A DNA stretch of 64,000 bases. Source: Ruminococcaceae bacterium UBA5406 (lineage in GTDB: Bacteria > Bacillota > Clostridia > Oscillospirales > Acutalibacteraceae). The translations under genes were made by a program, and so were the position numbers. Numbering within the stretch: the stretch's first letter is position 1; each line of letters begins with the position of its first letter. This document shows, piece by piece, positions 1 to 7,856 of this stretch. The notes below the pieces were generated by a model. The model saw only the letters and a program-made list of their open reading frames with translations, was not told where the DNA came from and did not search any database. The stretch spans positions 23,372 through 87,371 of the forward strand of contig DHNW01000002.1 in assembly GCA_002407675.1 (NCBI GenBank), given 5' to 3'.

Positions 1-1
1 T

Positions 2-2095
2 CAGGGAATCGCGGTGCATCTTTATTATGGGCCGGGTCTTTCCGGCGGAAGCATGGAGGCCGTCTGCGGCAGGGACGCTTCGCCGTGGTTTCCAGCGAAG
101 CACGGCCAGACGTTGCTGGATCATGTTCCGCTGGAATATTCCGGTGCGGGCATGGAAGATCTGCGGCCGCCGGCCCTCAGCGTCCAGTGGGACGACGGCG
201 ACAATATCGCCGACCTTAGGTATAAATCCCACCGCGTTGTTTCCGGAAAGCCGTCCCCGGCAGGCCTGCCGCATGTCTATACCGAAGACGAGCGGGAAGC
301 GCAGACGCTGATTGTTACGCTGGCGGATTCGAAGGGGCTGGAGGCCGACCTGTACTACACGGTTTTGGAGGGCAGCGACGCGGTCATCCGCAGGGCCGTG
401 ATCCGCAACGGCGGAACGCGGGGCGTTTCTCTTCTGCGCGTTATGAGCGCGAGTGAGGATCTTCCCGACTGCCGCATGGAACTTATCCATCTTCACGGCT
501 GCTGGGCCCGCGAATTCCAAACGGAGCGCCTGCCGGTCGGTCACTGCGAGCAGCGTATCGGCAGTTTTCGCGGCGCTTCCGGCCATCAGCACAACCCTTT
601 TGCCGCCGTGGTTTCGCCGGACTGCACGGAAACCGAAGGAGAGGCTTATGGATTCAGTTTGATTTACAGCGGTAATTTCTGTCTGGAAACGGATGTGGAT
701 GCGGAAGACCGCCTGCGCGTCAGCATAGGCCTTTCGGATCACGCTTTTCGCTGGCCGCTTGCTCCCGGCGAATCCTTTGAAACGCCGGAAGCCGTTCTGG
801 TTTATTCGGGCAGCGGTCTTGGACGGATGTCACGGACCTATCACCGCCTGTATGCGGAACGCGTTTGCCGCGGCTACTGGCGGGATCGTCCGCGTCCGGT
901 CCTGCTGAATACATGGGAAGGCGTATATTTTGATTTCAACCGTGAAAAACTTTTGCGCCTGGCCAAAGCCGCGGCTGGGAATGGTGTGGAGCTGTTTGTG
1001 GTTGACGACGGGTGGTTCGGCCACCGTTCCGACGATACGTCTTCTCTGGGCGACTGGGCGCCGTGGGAAGAAAAGCTGGGGTGTACGCTGGCTGAGCTGG
1101 CGGCGGACGTGAACCGGCTCGGTATGGGTTTCGGCCTGTGGGTGGAGCCGGAGATGGTTTCACCGGACAGCAATCTGTTCCGTTCGCACCCGGATTGGGT
1201 GCTGTGCCGTCCGGGACGCAGAGCTGCGCTGGCGCGTACCCAGCTGATTTTGAATCTTTCCCGAAAAGATGTCCAGGATTTCATCATTCAAACGATGACC
1301 CGGCTTTTTTCCAGTGCGAATATTGCCTATGTCAAGTGGGATATGAACCGGAACATGACGGAAATCGGCTCGGCTCTGGATCGAAAAGCCAGCGCCGGAG
1401 CCATTGCCCACCGCTATATGCTGGGGCTGTACCGGATTTTGGAGACCCTGACTTCGCGCTTCCCGAAAATTCTTTTTGAGAGCTGTGCCAGCGGCGGCGG
1501 AAGGTTTGACGCGGGAATGCTGTATTATATGCCGCAGACATGGACGAGCGATGACAGCGACGCGATCCAGCGGCTCTCGATTCAGGGCGGTGCATCCCTT
1601 GTGTATCCTCCGTCCATGATGAGCTGCCATGTTTCCGCGGTGCCGAACCAGCAGGTGGGGCGCATCACGCCGCTTTCCACGCGCTGGAACGTGGCGGTTC
1701 TCGGCGGCGGATTCGGGTATGAGCTGGATATGACCCGCCTTTCCCCGGAAGAACAGGAAACCGTCCGCCGGCAGATCCGGCAGTACAAGCAGGAACGGGA
1801 AAGCCTGTTTGGAAGCAGCTTTTTCCGGCTCCGTGCTCCCGAAGGAACGGTGGCGTTTCAGCAGATTTCCCGGAAAGGGGATCGTGTCGTCGTCACCTGC
1901 TGCCGGCAGCTTTACAGAGCACATATGGAGCCTCTGTGGCTCCGCCTGGAAGGGCTGGAACCAGGAGCAGAGTATCAGAACGCCGAGAGCGGAGTCCTGT
2001 TCACAGGGGCGGAACTGATGGGCCGCGGTGTGCGCCTGCATCTTGCCTCGGCGGATTTCACGAGCGAGCGGATCATTTTTGACCGGAAAGACTAA
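2..2095 (+). CDS. Alpha-galactosidase, GH36 (5' end cut by window edge)
   Basis: Hydrolyses terminal alpha-1,6-galactose from raffinose-type sugars or galactomannan side chains. The frame is open to the left window edge and the first residues (Q-G-I-A-V-H-L-Y-Y-G) match the N-terminal beta-sandwich of GH36 enzymes, so about 30-40 residues are probably missing and the GTG at 14 is not the true start. The TIM barrel carries FVVDDGWFG, then KWDMNR with the family nucleophile Asp, then ESCASGGGRFDAG and WTSDDSDA with the acid/base Asp. The roughly 697 visible residues fit a family length near 730. No signal peptide can be judged. It ends at a strong terminator shared with the converging proC. Family assignment is secure; substrate is inferred. 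Confidence 0.93.
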   Translation, partial: QGIAVHLYYGPGLSGGSMEAVCGRDASPWFPAKHGQTLLDHVPLEYSGAGMEDLRPPALSVQWDDGDNIADLRYKSHRVVSGKPSPAGLPHVYTEDEREAQTLIVTLADSKGLEADLYYTVLEGSDAVIRRAVIRNGGTRGVSLLRVMSASEDLPDCRMELIHLHGCWAREFQTERLPVGHCEQRIGSFRGASGHQHNPFAAVVSPDCTETEGEAYGFSLIYSGNFCLETDVDAEDRLRVSIGLSDHAFRWPLAPGESFETPEAVLVYSGSGLGRMSRTYHRLYAERVCRGYWRDRPRPVLLNTWEGVYFDFNREKLLRLAKAAAGNGVELFVVDDGWFGHRSDDTSSLGDWAPWEEKLGCTLAELAADVNRLGMGFGLWVEPEMVSPDSNLFRSHPDWVLCRPGRRAALARTQLILNLSRKDVQDFIIQTMTRLFSSANIAYVKWDMNRNMTEIGSALDRKASAGAIAHRYMLGLYRILETLTSRFPKILFESCASGGGRFDAGMLYYMPQTWTSDDSDAIQRLSIQGGASLVYPPSMMSCHVSAVPNQQVGRITPLSTRWNVAVLGGGFGYELDMTRLSPEEQETVRRQIRQYKQERESLFGSSFFRLRAPEGTVAFQQISRKGDRVVVTCCRQLYRAHMEPLWLRLEGLEPGAEYQNAESGVLFTGAELMGRGVRLHLASADFTSERIIFDRKD

Positions 2096-2104
2096 AATCC
2101 GTTC

Positions 2105-2162
2105 AAAAACGGCAGCTCCTTTTTCTGCAAGATAAAAGCAGAAAGAGGAACTGCCGTTTTTC
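2105..2162. terminator. Bidirectional intrinsic terminator between alpha-galactosidase and proC
   Basis: A long inverted repeat (arms AAAACGGCAGctcc.. and ..ggaaCTGCCGTTTT with inner TTTCTGC/GCAGAAA pairing) ends in T-runs on both strands. It lies between two convergent genes and can serve both. Confidence 0.85.
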
Positions 2163-2177
2163 CTTTAAAGTTCCGCC

Positions 2178-2972
2178 TTACAGGCCTTTTGCTTTCTGTG
2201 TGCAGGCTTTCATGGCGTCCATGATGCTGCTGCGGAACCCTTTTTCCTCCAGAACACGCACGGCTTCAATCGTTGTGCCGGCGGGGGAGCAGACCATGTC
2301 TTTCAGTTCCGCCGGATGCTTGCCGGTTTCCAGCACCATTTTGGCGCTTCCCATCACGGCCTGCGCGGCGAATGTGTAAGCCTGGCGGCGCGGCATTCCG
2401 TCCGCAACGGCGGCGTCCGCCATTGCTTCAATCATTATGAATACATAGGCGGGTGAGCTGCTGCTTACGGAGACAACCGCGTCCATCAGGTTTTCCGGGA
2501 TCAACTCCGCAATTCCGAAGCCCGAAAGAATTTTCAGTGCGCGGTCTGATTCCGCTTTGGTGACGAATTCGTTCGGGCAGACCGCCGTAATCCCCGCCCC
2601 CACCATGGCAGGCGTGTTCGGCATAGTACGTATAATATGAACGGGTCCTCCAAAAGTTTTGCCCAGCCATGCCAGCGTTTTGCCGGGGGCAATGGTGATG
2701 ATCAGCTTTCCGTCCCCGGCGGTGTCCGCTATCGAGCGAATCACTTCTTCATAATACTGGGGTTTTACAGAGAGAACAACGGTTTCCGCCTGCCGGGCCG
2801 CTTCCGAATTGTCCCGTGTCGTGTGCACGCCGAGATTCTTCTGCGCGCGTTCCAGGGCTTCGGGAGAAACGTCCGCCGCAATGATTTCGTCCGCTTTTAC
2901 AATTCCGTTCCGAATAATGCCTCCCATCATCGCGTTTGCCATATTTCCGCATCCGATAAATCCAAGCTTCAT
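2178..2972 (-). CDS. proC: Pyrroline-5-carboxylate reductase
   Basis: Last step of proline synthesis: NAD(P)H reduction of 1-pyrroline-5-carboxylate. The protein (264 aa from the ATG at 2972) begins with the Rossmann motif KLGFIGCGNMANAMMGG and carries IRTMPNTPAMVG and the C-terminal signature VSSSSPAYVF with CSPAGTT, all typical of ProC. Thirty further in-frame codons lie upstream (to 3062), but the ATG at 2972 is preferred because the Rossmann motif begins there and a purine-rich site (GGGAAAGAAG) sits about 10 nt upstream. It lies 99 nt downstream of the hydrogenase-like gene on the same strand, with a possible promoter of its own in that gap. Confidence 0.95.
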   Translation of the reverse strand: MKLGFIGCGNMANAMMGGIIRNGIVKADEIIAADVSPEALERAQKNLGVHTTRDNSEAARQAETVVLSVKPQYYEEVIRSIADTAGDGKLIITIAPGKTLAWLGKTFGGPVHIIRTMPNTPAMVGAGITAVCPNEFVTKAESDRALKILSGFGIAELIPENLMDAVVSVSSSSPAYVFIMIEAMADAAVADGMPRRQAYTFAAQAVMGSAKMVLETGKHPAELKDMVCSPAGTTIEAVRVLEEKGFRSSIMDAMKACTQKAKGL

Positions 2973-3033
2973 GACTGCAGCACTTCTTTCCCTTGCTATT
3001 TTAAAATAGAATCCCATTCTTACCATTCTTACC

Positions 3034-3062
3034 ATTTTAGGCTTTTTTTCTGCTGCTGGCAA
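3034..3062 (-). promoter_or_regulatory. Candidate sigma-A promoter of proC
   Basis: On the minus strand TTGCCA is followed by 17 nt and TAAAAT. Downstream, before the start codon, are 9-bp tandem repeats (plus strand ATTCTTACC, 3014-3038) and a 14-bp palindrome CTATTTTAAAATAG (2996-3009). Position and spacing support a promoter; the repeats are unexplained. Confidence 0.4.
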
Positions 3063-3071
3063 GGGATGGGG

Positions 3072-4511
3072 TCAGGTCATTTTAACATGGGAAAAATCGT
3101 GGACTTTGCTGACGTTTTCGATGGACGAACGGTTGTCTGCTTTCGCCAGCAGCTTCCGCCGGTTTTTTTTGATATTCAGAAGCGGTTCTACGCCGGCTGG
3201 CCCGGCAATGCAGCCGCCTTCGCAGGCCATTCCTTCCACCAGGTCTTCTGCCAGCCGCCCCGCGTTCATTACCGAAAGGGTTTTCTTGCATTCTTTTGCA
3301 CCGTCGCACCGTACGCAGGCCGCCTGCGGGAACCCTTCTTCCTCCAGAACTTTCTGCACAGCACCGGCAACGCCTCCGCTTTGGGCAAAGCCTTTTCCCG
3401 CGCGGCTGCCGTCCTGTGCGTCTTCCGCGGTTTCTTCCGCGTTGATGTCCTTTGCGGTAAACATTGCTTCCAGTTCTTCAAAAGTCAGAACGTAATCCGC
3501 CGTGTCCTGTGCCTTTTTTATTTCGACTTTTTTTGCTATGCAGGGGCCGATAAAGACAACTTTTACTTCCGGGTTCAGCGAACGGATATACCGGGTTACA
3601 GCCGCCATAGGGGATATTGTGCCCGAAATGTTCGGGATCAGTTTCGGGAAGTATTTTTCAATCAATTCCACAAAAGCAGGGCAGCAGGAGGTCGTCATCT
3701 TTTCCCCTTTTTCCATAGCGGTTTTCAGTTCGCCGGCTTCGTGCGCTGCCACGGCGTCGGCGCCCAGGGATACTTCCACGGCATCGTCGAACCCCAGCTT
3801 TTTCAAAGCGTTTTTCAGCATCCCGATGGTTGCATTTCCAAACTGGCCTTCAATTGCCGGGGCAAATACCGCTGCCGAAGGCGTCTGGCTTTGAATCAGG
3901 CGGATCACATCAATCATCTGGGAGCGGTCGGTTATCGCGCCGAACGGGCAGCTTTTCATGCAGGCTCCGCAGCTGATGCAGCGGGAATAATCAATTTTTG
4001 AACGTTTGTATTCGTCTCTTCCAATGGCATTTACCGGGCAGGCCCTAACACAGGGGCGCAGAGTGTCCGAAATGGCATTGTATGGGCACGCGGCAGCACA
4101 CTGGCCGCATTCTTTGCATTTCTGGGGGTCAATATATGCCCCTTTCGGCGTGATGATTATGGCGTTGAAATGGCACGCTTCTCTGCACTTGTGCGCCAGG
4201 CAGTTCTGGCAGTTGTCGGTAACCCGGAACCGGCTGATCGGGCACCCTTCACAGGCCGCCGGCAGCACCCCGATGACGCTGTCGTCCGGCTGGCCGGGCT
4301 GGCTTTTTCCGCACGCGGACGTGATCCGCTCCCGAATGATTTCCCGCTCTTTGTAAATGCAGCAGCGGAAAGTCGGCAGCGGCCCAGGAATCATATCATA
4401 AGGGATTTCTTCAATATGTTCTGATAAGCTGCCTTCAAATGTGTACCGCGCCACTTTCGTCAGCACACCGATTTTCAGGTACTTTGTCTGATTATCGAAT
4501 TTGCGTTCCAT
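3072..4511 (-). CDS. Monomeric [FeFe] hydrogenase-like protein (group B type)
   Basis: Iron-sulfur protein with ferredoxin-like clusters followed by an H-cluster domain. Cysteine sets are visible at residues 101-113, 132-142 (CKECGQCAAACP), 154-158 and 178-188 (CISCGACMKSCP). The three H-cluster signatures are TSCCPAF (274-280), GPCIAKKVE (322-330) and MACEGGCIAGP (428-438). The second signature has GPC where classical group A enzymes have MPC, and the first lacks the Trp of TSCCPGW. From memory these variations resemble group B enzymes such as CpIII of Clostridium pasteurianum. It is probably a cytoplasmic ferredoxin-linked hydrogenase or a relative with an altered role. ATG start with AAGGAGAG upstream. 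No maturases or partner subunits are in the window. Confidence 0.8.
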   Translation of the reverse strand: MERKFDNQTKYLKIGVLTKVARYTFEGSLSEHIEEIPYDMIPGPLPTFRCCIYKEREIIRERITSACGKSQPGQPDDSVIGVLPAACEGCPISRFRVTDNCQNCLAHKCREACHFNAIIITPKGAYIDPQKCKECGQCAAACPYNAISDTLRPCVRACPVNAIGRDEYKRSKIDYSRCISCGACMKSCPFGAITDRSQMIDVIRLIQSQTPSAAVFAPAIEGQFGNATIGMLKNALKKLGFDDAVEVSLGADAVAAHEAGELKTAMEKGEKMTTSCCPAFVELIEKYFPKLIPNISGTISPMAAVTRYIRSLNPEVKVVFIGPCIAKKVEIKKAQDTADYVLTFEELEAMFTAKDINAEETAEDAQDGSRAGKGFAQSGGVAGAVQKVLEEEGFPQAACVRCDGAKECKKTLSVMNAGRLAEDLVEGMACEGGCIAGPAGVEPLLNIKKNRRKLLAKADNRSSIENVSKVHDFSHVKMT

Positions 4512-4567
4512 GGTGACTCTCCTTTTGTTCTGAACGCGGAAAAACCGTTTTCCTTTATTATGGTACC

Positions 4568-4596
4568 ATCATACTTCAATGCCAATTCTTTGTCAA
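4568..4596 (-). promoter_or_regulatory. Sigma-A promoter of the hydrogenase-like gene
   Basis: Minus strand TTGACA - 17 nt - TATGAT, about 60-85 nt upstream of the start codon. The -35 is a perfect consensus. Confidence 0.7.
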
Positions 4597-4721
4597 CAAT
4601 TTAACAGCAGAGCTGTCGTCAAGCGGAAGTTCAGTTTTTTTGCTTTCTGCCTGCCTTGCCGGGCCGGCAGAAAAGAGAGTTAAAAACTGTAGGCCATCTT
4701 TTCAAAATACAGGCAATTTTC

Positions 4722-4751
4722 TTGACAGGATACCATCAAAAGTTATACAAT
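4722..4751 (+). promoter_or_regulatory. Sigma-A promoter of rny
   Basis: TTGACA at 4722-4727 with TATACA at 16 nt or TACAAT at 18 nt spacing, leaving a leader of about 100 nt before the TTG start of rny. The rest of the 343-bp gap between the divergent genes holds no convincing ORF. Confidence 0.65.
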
Positions 4752-4854
4752 TAGCTTTATGATGTGAATCTGTGCAGAGAGGATATCTCAACCACTTCTA
4801 ACTTCTATGAATTTCTAAAATATATACTTGCAAACGATAGGGAGGTGCCAGCAT

Positions 4855-6414
4855 TTGAATGTAGATTTATACACCTGCATTTTTATTGCGGTTGCGTGTG
4901 CGGTTATTGCGGGGGTCATCTGTTTCTTCGCGGGAGCGGCTCACCGCAAAAAGAACGCTGAATATACAATCGGATCTGCGGAAGAAGAAGCAAAACGAAT
5001 TGTCAGTGACGCTATCAAGTCGGCGGAAACCAAGAAAAAAGAAGCTGTACTGGAAGGGAAGGACGAGATTCACCGCCAGCGCAGCGAATCGGAACGGGAA
5101 CTGAACGAGCGCAGAAAAGAAGTGCAGCGCCAGGAGCGCCGGATCCAGCAGAAAGAAGAAACGCTGGATAAAAAAACGGAAGGGCTGGAAGCCAAGGAAG
5201 AAATTCTGAACAACAAAAATAAAAAGGCAGACGAACGCCTTGCAGAGGCCGAGACCCTGAAGAAGAGCCGGTTTGACGTTCTCGAGCGTATTTCCGGTTT
5301 TACAGTCGAACAGGCGAAAGAATACCTGCTCAATAACCTCAGCAATGAACTGACCCATGAAAAAGCCGTTAAGCTGATGGAATTTGAGCAGCAGACACGC
5401 GAAGAAGCGGACAAAACTGCGCGCGAGATCATCTCCACGGCAATCCAGCGCTGTGCCGCCGACCATGTGGCGGAAGCCACCATCTCTGTGGTGCCGCTCC
5501 CCAATGATGAGATGAAAGGGCGCATCATCGGCCGCGAGGGAAGAAACATCCGCGCGATCGAAACCATGACGGGCGTCGATCTGATTATCGACGATACGCC
5601 GGAAGCCATCACCCTCTCCTGCTTTGAGCCTGTGCGGCGTGAAGTGGCGCGCATTGCTCTGGAGCATCTTATTGCAGACGGCAGGATTCATCCGGCACGA
5701 ATCGAAGAAACTATTGAGAAAGCACGCCGTGAAGTGGATGCCACCATCAAGCAGGAGGGTGAGCGCGCTGTCCTGGAGGCCGGCGTCAGCGGTATTCACC
5801 CGGAGCTTATCAAACTGCTGGGGCGCCTGCACTACCGCACCAGCTACGGTCAGAATGTCCTCAGCCATTCCCTGGAGGTGTCTTACCTTGCTGGCATGAT
5901 GGCTTCCGAATTGGGGGTGGATCCGACCGTGGCGCGCCGGGCCGGGCTCCTGCATGATATCGGGAAAGCCCTTGACCACGAGATTGAAGGTTCCCATGTG
6001 GATATCGGCGTAGAGGTAGCCCGGAAATATAAAGAAAGCGAAGCCGTCATCCATGCCATCCAGGCCCACCACGGCGATGTCGAAGCCAAAACCGTCGCTG
6101 CCTGTTTGGTTCAGGCGGCGGATGCCATCAGCGCTGCCAGGCCCGGTGCCAGGCGTGAAAACCTTGAGAATTACATCAAGCGCCTGGAAAAACTGGAGGA
6201 GATCGCTTCTTCTTTTGACGGGGTGGAACGCTGCTACGCCATCCAGGCCGGCCGCGAAATCCGGATTATGGTAAAGCCTGACGTAGTCAGCGATGATCAG
6301 ATGGTTCTTCTTGCGCGCGAAGTCTGTAAAAAAATAGAAAGCGAAATGGAGTTCCCGGGCCAGATAAAAGTCAATATTATCCGGGAAAACCGTGCGATTG
6401 AGTACGCAAAATAA
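4855..6414 (+). CDS. rny: Ribonuclease Y
   Basis: Membrane-anchored endoribonuclease that starts bulk mRNA decay in many Bacillota. From the TTG at 4855 the protein is 519 aa, almost exactly the length of the B. subtilis enzyme. An N-terminal membrane helix (about residues 7-27) is followed by a long charged coiled coil, a KH domain with [13 protein letters not shown], and an HD domain with [12 protein letters not shown]. The TTG is chosen because GGGAGGTG lies 7 nt upstream; the ATG at 4828 lacks a site and would add residues before the membrane helix. ymdB and spoVS follow, the same order as in B. subtilis. Confidence 0.96.
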   Translation: MNVDLYTCIFIAVACAVIAGVICFFAGAAHRKKNAEYTIGSAEEEAKRIVSDAIKSAETKKKEAVLEGKDEIHRQRSESERELNERRKEVQRQERRIQQKEETLDKKTEGLEAKEEILNNKNKKADERLAEAETLKKSRFDVLERISGFTVEQAKEYLLNNLSNELTHEKAVKLMEFEQQTREEADKTAREIISTAIQRCAADHVAEATISVVPLPNDEMKGRIIGREGRNIRAIETMTGVDLIIDDTPEAITLSCFEPVRREVARIALEHLIADGRIHPARIEETIEKARREVDATIKQEGERAVLEAGVSGIHPELIKLLGRLHYRTSYGQNVLSHSLEVSYLAGMMASELGVDPTVARRAGLLHDIGKALDHEIEGSHVDIGVEVARKYKESEAVIHAIQAHHGDVEAKTVAACLVQAADAISAARPGARRENLENYIKRLEKLEEIASSFDGVERCYAIQAGREIRIMVKPDVVSDDQMVLLAREVCKKIESEMEFPGQIKVNIIRENRAIEYAK

Positions 6415-6431
6415 CGTGGAACAAGCATGAG

Positions 6432-6460
6432 GGAACAGAGAATTTCTGTTCCTTTTTTTT
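6432..6460 (+). terminator. Intrinsic terminator between rny and ymdB
   Basis: GGAACAGA / TCTGTTCC stem with a 5-nt loop directly followed by eight T. It lies just ahead of the ymdB ribosome binding site, so ymdB is expected to receive reduced read-through from rny. Confidence 0.8.
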
Positions 6461-6473
6461 AGGAAGGGGCCAG

Positions 6474-7244
6474 ATGATGAATATTCTTGCACTCGGGGAC
6501 ATAATTGGAAACGTAGGATGCCGTTTTTTGCGGAGCCATCTGCCGGCCATCAAGAAACTGAAAGGGATCGACCTTGTCGTGGCGAACGGTGAAAATTCCG
6601 CGGATGGGAACGGCCTTACGCCTTCTTCCGTGCGGTATCTGCTGGACAGCGGGGTGGATGTGGTGACGTCTGGCAACCACAGCTTCCGCCGGAAGGAAAG
6701 CTATGAATTTTACGATTCCTGCGAAACGCTGCTCCGGCCTGCCAATTATCCGTCGCTTGCTCCCGGAAGAGGATTCTGCGTTGTGGACATGGGCCGCATT
6801 CAGGTCGGTGTAATCAACTTGATGGGCGTCGTTTATATGGAGAGTATGGAGTCCCCGCTGGAAGCCGCAGACCGGATTCTTTCGGCAGGCGTGCCGAAGA
6901 TCACGGTGGTGGATTTTCACGCAGAAGCTACCGGCGAAAAGCGTTCGCTGGCGTGGTATCTGGATGGCCGGGTTTCGGCGGTGTTCGGTACCCACACACA
7001 TGTACAGACGGCGGACGAATGCGTTCTCCCAAAGGGAACCGGCTATATTTCCGATTTGGGCATGACCGGCCCCCTGAATTCCATTCTCGGGGTTAAACCG
7101 GAGCTGGTCATCCGGAAAATGCGGACTAAAATGCCAGTCCGGTTTGACTGGGCCGACGGTTGCTGCCATATTTGCGGCGCTGTGTTTCATATTGATGAGA
7201 AAACTGGCAGGACTCTTTCCGTGGAACGGCTCGAAATACAGTAG
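6474..7244 (+). CDS. ymdB: YmdB-type metallophosphoesterase (2',3'-cAMP phosphodiesterase family)
   Basis: Dinuclear-metal phosphodiesterase; B. subtilis YmdB affects biofilm and late adaptive gene expression. The 256-aa protein (start ATGATG after AGGAAGGGG) has the family motifs ILALGDIIGNVG (metal Asp), VVANGENSADGNG, TSGNHSF, DFHAEAT and GTHTHVQTAD in order. Length and neighbours (rny before, spoVS after) match the conserved Bacillota arrangement. Confident family call; physiological role is by homology. Confidence 0.93.
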   Translation: MMNILALGDIIGNVGCRFLRSHLPAIKKLKGIDLVVANGENSADGNGLTPSSVRYLLDSGVDVVTSGNHSFRRKESYEFYDSCETLLRPANYPSLAPGRGFCVVDMGRIQVGVINLMGVVYMESMESPLEAADRILSAGVPKITVVDFHAEATGEKRSLAWYLDGRVSAVFGTHTHVQTADECVLPKGTGYISDLGMTGPLNSILGVKPELVIRKMRTKMPVRFDWADGCCHICGAVFHIDEKTGRTLSVERLEIQ

Positions 7245-7334
7245 CAATCTATTTATTTTTACTTATTTTTACGTTTGTTGACATACTTTTCACAAAAAAA
7301 ATTTGCAAAAAATAATTTTTTTCATGAAAAACTC

Positions 7335-7363
7335 TTGCATAATTTGCATAAAAGATTTATTAT
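7335..7363 (+). promoter_or_regulatory. Candidate promoter of spoVS
   Basis: TTGCAT - 17 nt - TATTAT, in a very AT-rich 155-bp leader just upstream of spoVS. In B. subtilis spoVS is sigma-H dependent; I see no clear sigma-H signature here, so the sigma factor is undetermined. Confidence 0.5.
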
Positions 7364-7399
7364 TATGTTATAAAAACATATTGGGTTGGAGGACAGATT

Positions 7400-7660
7400 A
7401 TGGAAATACTTAAAGTATCATCAAAATCAGCGCCCAATTCCGTAGCTGGCGCAGTTGCAGGAGTTATTCGGGAATCCGGCGCAGTTGAACTCCAGGCAGT
7501 CGGGGCCGGCGCTACCAATCAGGCGGTGAAGGCAATCGCAATCGCGCGGGGGTATTTGGCACCTTCCGGCATTGATGCTATTTGCACCCCGGCTTTTGCC
7601 AGTGTAACCATTGACGGGGAGGAACGGACCGCGATCAAACTGATTGTGCAACCACGGTAA
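7400..7660 (+). CDS. spoVS: Stage V sporulation protein S
   Basis: Small nucleic-acid-binding Alba-like protein linked to sporulation and septation. The 86 aa read MEILKVSSKSAPNSVAGAVA... with the internal AVGAGATNQAVKAIAIARG characteristic of the highly conserved SpoVS family. Start ATG preceded by TTGGAGGA. Expressed alone, bracketed by its own promoter and terminator. A strong marker that the host is, or descends from, a spore former. Confidence 0.97.
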   Translation: MEILKVSSKSAPNSVAGAVAGVIRESGAVELQAVGAGATNQAVKAIAIARGYLAPSGIDAICTPAFASVTIDGEERTAIKLIVQPR

Positions 7661-7672
7661 ACATTTGAAATC

Positions 7673-7705
7673 CATCCTCACGAAAAGCGTGAGGATATTT
7701 TTTGC
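7673..7705 (+). terminator. Terminator of spoVS
   Basis: ATCCTCACG / CGTGAGGAT stem with an AAAAG-like loop, followed by ATTTTTTG. Confidence 0.85.
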
Positions 7706-7747
7706 TTTCCTTCGGGGCGCTTTTTCCCCGGAAATGGAAAGCATTTT

Positions 7748-7781
7748 TTGCATTGATCCAGATTTCAGGGTATGATATAAT
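7748..7781 (+). promoter_or_regulatory. Promoter of fakA-recG
   Basis: TTGCAT - 17 nt - TATGAT, with a second -10-like TATAAT at 7776-7781. Sits about 80 nt upstream of the GTG start. Confidence 0.6.
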
Positions 7782-7856
7782 AAAACAGCTTAATAGTTAA
7801 AAATATACCCGTGCGGCGAAGGCTGCCTGTGTAATATTTCGAGGGAGTGCTGACAA

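Noticed and set aside
1160..2041. Long minus-strand frame inside the alpha-galactosidase gene
   Set aside because: It is a GC-driven shadow of the GH36 frame, lacks a ribosome site and any family motif. The same holds for the other long antisense frames, e.g. 2637-4001, 4867-6492, 7938-9329 and 32588-34336.
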